Shown here: in pieces, positions 10,864-20,623 of the stretch
Layout: each line of letters begins with the position of its first letter
How positions within the stretch are numbered: position 1 is the first letter of the stretch
From: Pycnopodia helianthoides
Lineage: Eukaryota; Echinodermata; Asteroidea; Forcipulatida; Asteriidae
Length of the DNA stretch: 64,000 nucleotides
Assembly: GCA_032158295.1 (NCBI GenBank)
Contig: CM063249.1
Span: 19,036,416-19,100,415 of the forward strand
Reading direction: 5' to 3'
Program-made: the position numbers and the translations under genes
Notes under the pieces: model-generated
What the model was told of the DNA's origin: nothing
What the model saw: only the letters and a program-made list of their open reading frames with translations
Databases searched by the model: none

Positions 10864-11059
10864 ACATACGAATGTAAGCTGTTTTATAGACTTAGGCCTA
10901 CTGTTTGTGCCTCTTTCAGTGTATTATTCTGACTTCTGAACACCAGCTTTGATGACGCAGATCACCACCAAAGCAAAGATCTATTCAATTACATTGTTAT
11001 AGGCATATTGGCTTGCAGTATCCCCATGTGATATTATCTGCAGTAATGTGTAGATTGTT

Positions 11060-11500
11060 CTCATAAGAGCTTGTCCCGCTATTTATCTACTGCTGCAGAG
11101 GAGATTGGGAATCAGAAACTACAAAGTTCAAATAAGAACTACTGCTACTCATCTACCTCCAAAAGTAACTTGGGAATAAGGAGACTTCCAAATTATATTA
11201 ATATAAGAACTTGTCCTGAAGTTAATCTACTGCCACGGAGTAGATTGGGAATCAGGAGACTGCCAAGTTCTTGTCCCACTGTTTTATTTATCTACTGCCA
11301 CGGAGTGGATTAGGAACCGGGAGACCACCCGATCTCTAATATAGGAACTTGTAATATGCTGTTTATCTATTGCCACAAAGTAGATTGGTATCAGGAGACT
11401 ACCAAGTTCTTATAATAACTTGTCCTGCGGTTTATCTACTGCCGCAGAGTAGATCGGGAATCAGGAGAGTATTAAGTTCCAATAAGAACGGCTTCCGCGG
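11060..11500. repeat. Degenerate minisatellite, about 75-95 bp unit
   Basis: Roughly six diverged units share the phrases aacttgtcc, tatctactgccacggag, tagattgggaatcaggagac and ccaagttc in the same order. A single related unit lies at about 21475-21560 in an ACADS intron, next to the same upstream block (gcattgcatggtgaggtatc) seen there. The array is therefore probably a local expansion of the tail of a dispersed repeat. Confidence 0.75.
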
Positions 11501-12093
11501 GGTAGATATTTTTCATAACTTTTGTAAACTGCTTAATATTTTCTTACCTGAGATGGGAATGTTGAATCGTCTTGTGTTTTCCTACATCCAAAAAAAAAAA
11601 TTATACTGCATGAATAAGAAAGGTGGCACCTCTGACAGAACTGTTTTGCTCTTTAAACCATGATAATTAATAAAGCATTGTCTACTCATTGTGCATTGTG
11701 GAATTGCCTGCCAATAAAGAATGCACCTCATTACAACATAATGTAAATGGTTACCTTGAGTAACTGTTGCAGTTGTAGTAGGATTGGATGCACCTCCTCC
11801 TTCAATAGCCAATGAAATTCATCCTCCTGCATGGGTCGGGAATACAAATTATCATTAAAGTCATCTGATCAGTGATCATCATGTCGGTTTTAAGGCCGTT
11901 GTCCAGTCTGTTCTGGGTTGGCCAAGACTGTCTATTTAAATACGAGGCTTGTCACACTGAAAACTTTCCCATCATTAGTGAAGGGCTTAATCATGGACCC
12001 TTGGCCGTTTTTGAGCTAAAATTGTACATTGTGTGAAACTGATCGCTCATAGGGGCCCAATTTAATTGCAATGCTTACCATTAGAGTTCTACG

Positions 12094-12466
12094 CTTTTAG
12101 GTATTATACAGGATTGGTAGGGCTGACAAAATAATCACAGACAAGATGCATGTTTTGTGTAATCAACCACATACATGAAATAACAAACCTGTGAAAATTT
12201 GAGCTCAATTGGTCATCGAGGTCACGAGAAAATAGTGAAAAGAGACCTTATGTGTTTTCTGTTTTTCAAACATCAAGTTTATTAATATTAATATCGCGCG
12301 CGATAAAAACTATTGTTTTACTCAATTCTCAGAAACGATAGCATTTGAGGCAAAAATATTTTAAGGAACCCTTTCTAACCATTACTTACTTTAAATCATG
12401 TAAGTTATGTGTGAATCTGTGAACATTTGTGTTTTCGATCTTACCAATAGTGTACAGGGCCTTTAA
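12094..12466. mobile_element. TTAA-ended MITE, GTGTACA family, diverged copy
   Basis: The right end (cttaccaatagtgtacaggg then cctTTAA) is clear and matches the elements at 63136-63479 and 39003. The left end (taggtattatacaggattgg) is diverged and has lost its TTAA. The interior carries cgaggtcacgagaaaatagt and a self-complementary tatcgcgcgcgata at about 12290-12304, also present in the 63-kb copy. A piece of the GGGCCC MITE family follows at about 12482-12545. Confidence 0.65.
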
Positions 12467-12545
12467 GGAGCCCTATAAAAGCGTGTGATTCCATGGGGCG
12501 TTATCTCAGAATTCTGCGTAAGCAGTGCCATGAAATTCGGGCCCA

Positions 12546-13494
12546 GTTGAAGAGAAAAGCGGGTTCAACTCGAAAACATGTTAGATAGTTTGCAGTTTAG
12601 TCAACGGTTGGATAACTATTGTGATAACTCATCCATCCAAAAAGGAATACATGCTGAGTTAAGCTTCTAGTGTTTAAATGTTTTCAAGGAACTTTTTTCA
12701 AAATTCAAATTTACCTTCAATGCTGTCATATTAGCTTAATATTAGGGCCTACATTAATTACAATTTCATAACAAAATAATAATGAAATTCTGTAGAACAT
12801 TTTGATGACATTGAAAGGTACGGCTAATCATACATTTTAGGTTTGGGTGATGAAGCGTAGCTTTTGAACCCTAATCTATTGACAAACAAGGTACAAGAAA
12901 TGGACAATAAGAACCGACAAACTGGAATGTACAAAAGCAACTTGATGTAAGCTGCCTGCAAACCAGAATCTACAATGTACATCTACATGTATGGCATCAA
13001 TGGATTAAAGAAAAGTAAGTTTCAAGTGGTTTGCTTCAAAGGAGAATAAATTTTAAGTGTGCCACATTTTTCTTCTCCTTTAACCTCAATCACATAGAAG
13101 CTTTGGCTAGAGGAAGGCACTCCCATACTCCACTCTACATGGTACATACATTATGTTTGGAAATGATATATTGGTTTGCCTAGATTACAATGACAAACAT
13201 TGTTATTTGGGCATGCAGTACCTTACATGTCTGTGATTAGAGAGTGCACAACTCGCAAGATTTGTATCAACAATATAAGAAGTGGAAGCACGGAAAATGG
13301 GACTGATTGTTAGTGTTCTGAGTGTCACCAGTGGTGTCATTCAAATGCTGCATAATAGGGGGTCTCAATGTTGGTTTAATCCCCAAGTTAAACACCTCAG
13401 GGTTATTTACTCAGGCAGTGGAACACTGCTTCAAACACCACAATACTTGCACATCTTGAATGGTGTTACTTAGTGCTAGACATAATATTGTTAG
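12546..13494. other. Intergenic, no feature seen
   Basis: Ordinary AT-rich sequence. The short open frames at 13282-13473 and 13460-13648 do not resemble known proteins, and the second runs into a MITE. Confidence 0.5.
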
Positions 13495-13819
13495 CAGGGT
13501 TCTGCCCAGGATTTATTTAGTGGTGGAAAAAATGTTTCCCTGGAAACCATTGCGAGATGGATCAGTTTACGAGGTAGATCATATAAATAGACTAAAAATC
13601 AAAGAAGTGCTCAAAATGAATGGCTTCGGACGCCATTTTTACTGGTAAATACCCAGTTTTACATTTCGTTGAAAACCTTTGAAAGGAAATTGCAAGTGTA
13701 GTTTAAAAATTTGGAAAATGTGTGGTGGTCGGAAACAGAGAAAATTCTGCCAGTGGTGGTTGGGGAATCCTGAGTGCCGGGCGGGTTTTCCGGCACCGAC
13801 CACTGTGGGCAGAACCCTG
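13495..13819. mobile_element. hAT-like MITE
   Basis: It begins CAGGGTTCTGCCCA and ends TGGGCAGAACCCTG, a 14-bp perfect terminal inverted repeat, with internal gtggtgg and ccgaccactg near the ends. TGTTAG borders it on both sides (13489-13494 and 13820-13825). CAGGG-type ends fit the hAT superfamily, whose usual duplication is 8 bp; only six bases match here, so two may have mutated. Confidence 0.75.
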
Positions 13820-14355
13820 TGTTAGACAAGTTATACTGAAAATGAGCAAGTGAAAACTACAAATTCATTTTTTAGAAACCAATGACCAAAGGTTAACAAT
13901 TGACAACTTTAACACAAGAGGCTTATTTTTTTATCGGGGATTTGCTAAAAAAAATTCCTCTCAAAGAATTGGTAGTAAAACATTAGGTCTTACCTTAAAC
14001 AAATAAATGCAATCAGATATGCCATTGTGCAGGGCCAGAACTCTCACGCACACATGCCCAAGAAATTAAAATAGCATTCAGCTAACACAATACTATAATA
14101 TAAATAGTACTGTCTAAGACCACATGACTCTTTAGTCTTTAGCCATAGACTAGAAAATGGCTTTATTTTCATTTTATTAATTTTTTATTTCATGAATTTT
14201 TTTTCTTCCCTAACATAAGGCCGGACAGCACTTCAAGGTGAGGGCTAACACTTAACTGATTTTGGGCTGTCAACCCAAAGCGACTGTCACCACGGGGCAC
14301 GTTGCCACCTACTCATGGGGCTGAAACAGGGTTACCAGCTTCACAGTCCATAAGG

Positions 14356-14766
14356 ATGTATGTGTTGGGCGCGATCGGTCGATCTGTAGATCGACCGATC
14401 GCGCTGCGCTATCGATCGATCAGCAATCGGTCGATCGCACAACAATCGGTCGATCGCGAAACAATCGGGCGATCACGCAACAAACATGCACGATCGTTTG
14501 ATTGTTAGGGTTAGGGTTAGGGTTAGGTTAGGTTAGGGTTAGGGTTAGGGTTGGTTAGGGTTAGGGCACGATCGGTCATTCCTGCACGATTGGCCGATCA
14601 TGCAAAAAATACTTGTAGCGTGATTGGTCGATTGCGCAAAGATGTTTATTGCGCGATCGACCGATTGTTGCGCGATCGACCGATTGTGCTGCGCGACCAA
14701 TAGATCTTTCAATAGCGCAGCGCGATCGGTTGATCGGCAGATTGGCCGATCGCGCCCTACATACAT
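14356..14766. mobile_element. Foldback element with GATC-rich arms around a telomeric tract
   Basis: The left arm starts atgtatgt then gggcgcgatcgg, and the right arm ends ccgatcgcgccctacatacat, its inverted counterpart. The arms of about 150-190 bp pair imperfectly throughout (for example aaccgatcgcgctgcgctat in both, reading inward), and each arm is itself built from short palindromes of the type cgatcggtcgatcg. The spacer is a (TTAGGG)n tract at 14505-14566. Open frames on both strands are by-products of the repetitive arms. I do not recognise the element family. Confidence 0.75.
14505..14566 (+). repeat. Interstitial telomeric repeat (TTAGGG)n
   Basis: About ten units of ttaggg occur, with a few shortened units (ttaggttagg) and one ggttggttaggg break. 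TTAGGG is the telomere unit of most metazoans. The tract sits in the middle of an inverted-repeat element, with unique sequence on either side, so this is an internal site and not a chromosome end. Confidence 0.9.
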
Positions 14767-15174
14767 TATGCATCGGGGGTATCATACACTAGGACCAGGA
14801 GCCTGGCTGGTAGAGCAAAAGGCACTAATTCCCATCTTTTTACACACAAAATGGTTTAAAGTACCTAGCTCTAGGGCAAAAGTGTCACGTCCGGGGTTCC
14901 AGGGGAACTAAACCACTCGGCCACAACACGCCACAAATATGATACTTTGCAATGATCCAAAGTGCCTGTTGTGTTAATCTTTGTATACAATCTGTAACTC
15001 TCTTTATGCAGGTAGGAATATAACTTTAAGTATTGTTTTAGTATAACTGATATAAGATGGAGAAAAAGGTATTGGTCGAAATCGGATGGTCTGAAACACA
15101 ATTTTTACCAAAATGATAAGAAATAAATCAGGCAAAAGGTACATAAATACTAAAATAGACCCTTTCAAGGCATG

Positions 15175-15318
15175 CATCACGTTGAATTTGCCCAGTGCAG
15201 CGTTGTGCGTTGTTTATTTCGAACGGATATTTACAAGATTTGCAACTTGACGCGCGCTTCTCAAGCTGTGGAGTACAAAATAAACAACACACCACAGTGC
15301 ACCAGGCAGATTCAACAT
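15175..15318. mobile_element. Small hairpin element
   Basis: Arms of about 43 bp: the left reads gttgaatttgcccagtgcag then gttgtgcgttgtttatttcg, and the right is its inverted copy (aaataaacaacacaccacag then gcaccaggcagattcaac). The spacer is about 50 bp. The 78-codon open frame across it is not credible as a gene. Confidence 0.65.
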
Positions 15319-15404
15319 GGCAATAGACCTAGTTTCGTTAGTACACCACGAAAGCATGGAAAGGGATTATCAATATCATTATCAATTCCATTTATATTTG
15401 AAGC

Positions 15405-15813
15405 TTAAAGGCAGTGGACACTATTGGTAATTACTCAAAATAATTATTGGCATAAAACCTTACTTGGTAACGAGTAATGGGGAGAGGTTGACAGTATAAA
15501 ACATTGTGAGAAACTGCTCCCTCTGAAGTGACATAGTTTTTGAGAAAGAAGTAATTTTCCACGAATTTGATTTCGAGACCTCAGAATTAGATTTTGAGGT
15601 CTCGAAATCAACCATCTGAAAGCACACAACTTCATGTGACAAGGGTATTTTTTCTTTCATAGTTATCTCGCAACTTCGACGAGCAATTGAGCTCAAGTTT
15701 GTACAGGTTTGTTATTTTATCCATATGTTGAGATACACCAAGTGAGAAGACTGGTCTTTGACAATTACCAAAACAATAGTGTCCAGCTGTCCAGTGGCAG
15801 TGACTGTCTTTAA
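15405..15813. mobile_element. TTAA-ended MITE, GTGGACACTATTGG family
   Basis: It starts TTAAAGGCAGTGGACACTAT and ends in an imperfect inverted counterpart (attaccaaaacaatagtgtc and then a cagtggcagtgactgtc stretch) before TTAA. The right end appears to carry a small local duplication of ctgtccag. An internal palindrome at about 15560-15612 (gatttcgagacctca ... tgaggtctcgaaatc) is prominent. I remember this family as common in sea-star sequence, unverified. Confidence 0.75.
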
Positions 15814-16189
15814 CAGGAATCAACTTAAACTATTCAGCACTTACATACAATTACACGTTTAACTTCAGTTTTTGAAACTGAAAAAAATTAATTAAAGTAC
15901 ACATTCACTTTCGGTCAGCATACACTCAGCTTCAATCTTCATTCACTGCATGCCCACCATTGCAATTTGCATTGCTGATTTGCTGATGTTGCGAGCGCAT
16001 AGTTCACGCATCTATACCACTACTTTTCCACTCATTAAATAATGGCTAGTGGGGAAAGTTGCGGTTGGTCTATGTACTATTTCCTTGATAAGTTCTACTA
16101 ATGCCCTTAGCTATGCATAACTGTTCGCAGAATCTTGCTAAATTATAAGTTTCTTACCAAACTCAATCTCTCCTCACCATCACTGTCTT

Positions 16190-17000
16190 CGGCCATGTTG
16201 ACGTGTGATAATGATGTTGACTTGATTTATTTACCAAATCATGCCACTTGAGGGCGCTGTGGGTATAACACTTTTTTAACACTTCGGACAACACTTCTAG
16301 TCGCATGATTGCAACGGACAACACTTCCAATAGCGACGGACAACATACTTCTTTCAAGTGTCCTATAGAACACCATACTCTGGTGATGGTGTACATCTGA
16401 AAACTTAGGCAGAGTCGGCTTTGGGATCCCATGTGATGATGTAACAAGGAGATCAATGACTGTTGGTGCTGCTGGTTCTTAAATAGAGAAGGCACAGTGA
16501 CTGGTGAAGATGGCAAGGGGGAAGGGCACTCTACCATGTCTACTCTACTGTAGTACTGAATGAGGGAGATCTTGTTTTGGTTCGATGCAACTGATTGCTG
16601 CCTCGGGAGCAGGCTTGGGTGCACTGGGTTTAGCATCAACGGCTTGATTGCCATCCGTGTGCAAAACTATCATCTATCAATGTGCTGATAGCTTGTGCCT
16701 CAACAAATTCTTGCTGAGCAAGCCTTATCTGTTATCTCCATTGGTGGAATAACTTCTTTGTTGAATGTTGGGTCTCTCAGTCAAAGCCTGTCGTTCTACC
16801 TCTTCTTGATCGTCAATCCTTTGCAGCTGTTTATCAGCAACTTCTTCCTCCTGCGTCCTCCTGGCGCCTTAACTCCTCGTACTCGTAGTGAATCTTTTTA
16901 CAGAGAACATGAAATTTGGCTGAATAGCAGCACCGAGGCAAGATATGTGAGTTTTTGGAATTGGCAGACTGGTTTGAGCTACAAACCTTCGTCTGAACTG
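16190..17000 (-). pseudogene. Possible decayed retroelement gag-like region
   Basis: The minus strand reads VIDLLVTSSHGIPKPTLPKF across about 16472-16410 in one frame. It is preceded, in interrupted frames, by a charged glutamine- and glutamate-rich stretch (for example QRIDDQEEVERQALTERP near 16780). A charged coiled-coil-like region followed by an IPKPxLPKF-type motif is the layout of BEL/Pao retrotransposon gag-like proteins. The reading frame is broken by several stops and shifts, no protease or integrase is present, and the assignment is weak. Confidence 0.25.
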
Positions 17001-17157
17001 AAAGAATGCTGACTCAGTAGGCTAGACTCCTGTTTGGAGCTATGGCTTTGATTAGAGGAGTGCAAACGTAGGGAATAAAGAGAGAAGGCAGTGCAAAGGC
17101 GTGCAAAAGAGTTGCCTAGTACTGAAGGGGGGGCGGCTTCAGCCCCCCTGCTCAGAT

Positions 17158-17173
17158 CCCCCCCCCCCCCCCC
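17158..17173 (+). repeat. Poly-C run
   Basis: Sixteen consecutive C residues. Two further C-rich runs flank it at about 17133-17148 (interrupted) and 17326-17345. Length errors are likely at such sites. Confidence 0.85.
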
Positions 17174-17923
17174 GGTCTTCACAACCTCCCCAATGAGATC
17201 AAAAGTTGACAAACCCTCAGATCCTGAGATCTAGTCGAAATTTCTGAAAATTAATAAAAATCTGACTAGTCTTACAATAATCTCTCCAAGTAAAGTATAA
17301 AGCCCCCCAAGAATATTTCTCTTCCACTCCCCCCGCCCCCCCCCCAATACAAAATAAATTTTCCAATGTCCTGCGAATTTGAGAACATTCACATATGGGG
17401 TTATTCTTCATTCTTTCCTCCCTATCCGAGTTCCCTTTACCAATAATATGTCGCAAAATAAATGAGGCAGCATTGTACATTGTGAAGTATTTTCCAATCT
17501 TGGCATGAAAGCCATTATTTATTCCTTTTATTTGTATGTATATTGCATTGATACGATAATTTACAAGTCTATCACCTTTTTTTTTAAAAGACAGAATTCC
17601 AATGTAAAATCTTTAGGTTATTGCGGTGGTTTTTTTGAAAACTTCAACGAAAACATTTGAAAATCATTTCATCAAAAAGTTGTTTTTTTCAACAGATTTC
17701 TTTTAACCAAACAGACTGTTAGTTGTTGACTTTACCTTAATATTTGTACATGGAAGAATGCTTTTAAAAAAGTTATTATATGTTAAATTGCTTTTTTGTC
17801 TCTAACAAAGTTAAAACTTAGTTTGCCAAAAATCCAGGCATTTAACTGTAGTTTGTCCAAAATGGGAATATTCCAGGCACAGCGAGACTTTGTATCAGCT
17901 TAAAAGTTATTTACAGTTGACTC

Positions 17924-18083
17924 TCGTTATGACAAGATCACTGGGGCTGGCCAAATTACCTCCTTATAACAGGAAGGTTGTTATATAAGAGGACAACAAA
18001 ACAAACGAATGAGATTCGGTACCGCAGACTGTACTTTTTATTAGCAAAACCTCATAACGTGCTTTTTATAACGAGGGTTAACT
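17924..18083. mobile_element. pogo/Tigger-like MITE
   Basis: The left end CAGTTGACTCTCGTTAT and the right end ATAACGAGGGTTAACT are inverted, and TA precedes the left end. These ends resemble Tigger-type (pogo, Tc1/mariner superfamily) elements. At 160 bp it is non-autonomous. It sits directly against the tail of the SINE at 18085-18320. Confidence 0.65.
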
Positions 18084-18084
18084 A

Positions 18085-18320
18085 TTTCATTACACATCCA
18101 ACAGTGCAATTAGCACCAACAACAGGATGAATAGGGGACAATGAAGAAGTTTTCAGTATTAGATGTGGGAGGGAAACACCTTTGGGGAAAACCCTTGCAA
18201 TCAGGTACGGTTTGAAAACCAATCCACATACAAGCTCCACTGTTGGTGGGATTCGAACCCCGTCCACAGGGATGAGAGGCAGGGAAAGTAACCACTGAGG
18301 CAACCTGATCCCCCTTGCAT
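18085..18320 (-). repeat. tRNA-derived SINE, family with CTCAGTGGTTA head
   Basis: On the minus strand the head reads gttgcctcagtggttac (A box) and, 40 bp on, ggggttcgaatcccacc (B box). It is followed by a body shared with a plus-strand copy at about 29310-29510, containing ttccccaaaggtgtttccct here and a counterpart there. Stems are poor, so it is not a tRNA gene. Confidence 0.7.
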
Positions 18321-19249
18321 GCCTGCAATATCAGAGAGCAGATTTAGAGCACAAACGAAGATGCAAGATCTCAATATACAGACATTAACTTAGGTTTGAT
18401 GTAGACTGGTCGCCCAAAGATAGAGACAGCTACTGGTCTACAGGCCCAATGATTTCATTGGATACAGTGATTTCCTTGTATGCATAATGATTTCATTGGA
18501 TTAATGTGTAGTGACATAAGCTTTCCATATCTGTGCCATGATTGGTCCGATAGAGATCAGTGGTCCGAGGTGATGTAATTTGTCAGCTTGCACTTTTGAT
18601 CGTCTGCATGCAGCGTGTGCATAATGTTTGTACATCTTGTTATGTCGTTTTATTCACTATGTAATAATGTGCACATGAACGTGTGAAATGACTACGAATC
18701 TCCGCGTGAAATGAATGCAAGGTCAAAGGTACATCTGGCAACATCCAGTCAGGCTGGTATCTGGAGTTATTCACAAGCCTCGAAGTGTACTTCAGATGTT
18801 CAGGTTAGGTTTGATGTAGCACTTTGGAAAAACAATCCCGCTACTGCACCATAAAAGGACTAATGTTGTTGAGTAATTCTTTATGTGCTTTTTTAGAAGT
18901 ATGTCTCTTGCAATGTTCTAAATGCTTACTGGCAATAAGTTCCACACTGTGTCATTATCTCTTTTGATGCAACAACTAATTTTCCATTCAATGAAGTGAA
19001 CACCAAATAAAAAGAAACAGAAATTGGAAATAAATAAACTTTACAAATAAGAACTTTGGACTTAAATTACTGGCAAACTTTTAAACTAATTAACCATTGG
19101 AGTGCTATAATTGTTCCTGTCATATTGATTCAGAGACACATATCCCGACACATGTGACACTCCATGCAAAAACCAGGCACTTCCTGAAAAAATGCAACAC
19201 TAGGTATATTGGCTCATCACATAGATGAGAAAAAGAGGTTTAAACATCA
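18321..19249. other. Intergenic, no feature seen
   Basis: No exon or repeat boundary is recognised apart from a short duplicated phrase (tgatttcattgga) at about 18449-18462 and 18488-18501. Confidence 0.5.
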
Positions 19250-19501
19250 GGGCCCAATTTCATAGAGCTGCTAAGCACAACAATTTGCTTAGCATGAAAT
19301 TTCTTCATTGATAAAAACAGGATTACCAACCAAATTTCCACGTGATTTTCAGGACAGGCAAACAACAGCTGAATACCAGTAACCATGGTAACAAGCAATA
19401 TGCAACACATGGAAATTTGGTTGGTAACCCTGTTTTTATCAAGGAAGAAATTTCATGCTAAGCAAATTGTTGTGCTGAGCAGCTCTATGAAATTGGGCCC
19501 A
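19250..19501. mobile_element. Long-armed palindromic MITE, GGGCCCAATTTCATAGAGC family
   Basis: The ends gggcccaatttcatagagct and agctctatgaaattgggccc are inverted, and pairing continues for about 100 bp on each side, through tgaaatttcttc and aaccaaatttcca. The centre is about 60 bp and includes the motif ccagtaaccatggtaac. A second family member is at 34701-34892. Confidence 0.85.
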
Positions 19502-20511
19502 GGCTTGTAAGGAAAGTGTTTCTCAACATAAAGATTCTCAAAGACATCATACCACATTGACATCATGCTCATGTTTCGGTTGTCTTCACCTTCAATGCCA
19601 TTTCACTATTTGCGAGAAGTGCCTAATTTTGTACGTGGAGCGTCACATTTTACAAATCAAAGCTGTGTTTATTAATTTGGTATAAAGGCATCATATGATC
19701 AACATTTACTGGAAAAGTGCATGACTTTCCAAATTCACCCTAGATAATTTATACAGTTTGTCTTACATCAAATCATAAAGTAAAGCACATTATGCAGAAA
19801 TATTGTAATTTCTGCACTGTTTCAAACATATAATTTTTAATCACCAGTTACATTTCACATCCCAAAAATATGTATCGTTGCCGAGTTTGCAAGACTTTCT
19901 TTATGTATGTTGAGAGGGCCTCGGCTTTCAAGTGCTGACTTTGCTAAGTGCCAAGTGTTTGTGCTTGAAGTGAGTTGAGTTTCGCAAGTGGGAAATTTGT
20001 TTGAAGCCAATTTAACCAAACATTTGCTAGGCATCACTAATTCCTGGCGCAAATTTGCTAAGACAAACATTGACAAGTTGTAGTTTTCCCAATTGCTCAG
20101 TTTGGTACTTGGTAAATTGACAGATACAGATAGTTCCTCTAGCCCTGCACGCCACCTTGTGGGATGAAGATTGTTCCGTTTTGCTCGCAAGTTTGGGAAG
20201 ACACAAAAATACTGAGCTACCAAATGATATCAGATGGTTGTGCAGAGCGTGCAAATTTCACGGCCCAATTTAAGTTGGTAGTTAGTAATTCAAGTTGAGA
20301 CTTCAGTGCAGAAATTGGGTGAGGAGCTACTAAGCACTCAACATGGATAGAAATCATTGCAGAGTCGAGGCAAGCTGAGGCTAATCAGCTGTCAGATTTG
20401 TTCTCAACTTTTATAGTTTTTTTTTATGTTTTCAACGGAAAGGTATTTATAAATGGGAATAAAAGAGTGGTGTCTCAGTCTTAAACAGCCGTTTAAAACC
20501 TTGCAGTATCA

Positions 20512-20570
20512 GGGCTGTGCGATAAAGGACCTCACCTTCGGCTTGGTCCTTTATCGCACGGCCACAACCC
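20512..20570 (-). repeat. Strong hairpin just past the ACADS stop codon
   Basis: The segments gtgcgataaaggacc (20517-20531) and ggtcctttatcgcac (20545-20559) are perfect 15-bp inverted copies with a 13-base loop, and pairing extends weakly outward (gggct and ggcc). The hairpin begins about 54 bases after the ACADS stop, so it probably lies in the 3' untranslated region of that mRNA. It may come from a mobile element: tttaaaaccttgcagta directly beside it also starts the elements at 37222 and 57388. Confidence 0.7.
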
Positions 20571-20623
20571 TGCCTTATTAAAACCTAATTACACACTTGT
20601 TAGGAATGCTTCCAATCACTCAT

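Noticed and set aside
14302..14911. Arg/Asp-rich open frames on both strands
   Set aside because: They come from GATC-rich palindromic repeats read in several frames, not from a gene.
16163..16654. A 163-codon minus-strand open frame as a gene
   Set aside because: It is the longest single open frame in the window, but its composition is not protein-like and a different frame over the same bases shows the retroelement-like motif IPKPTLPKF.
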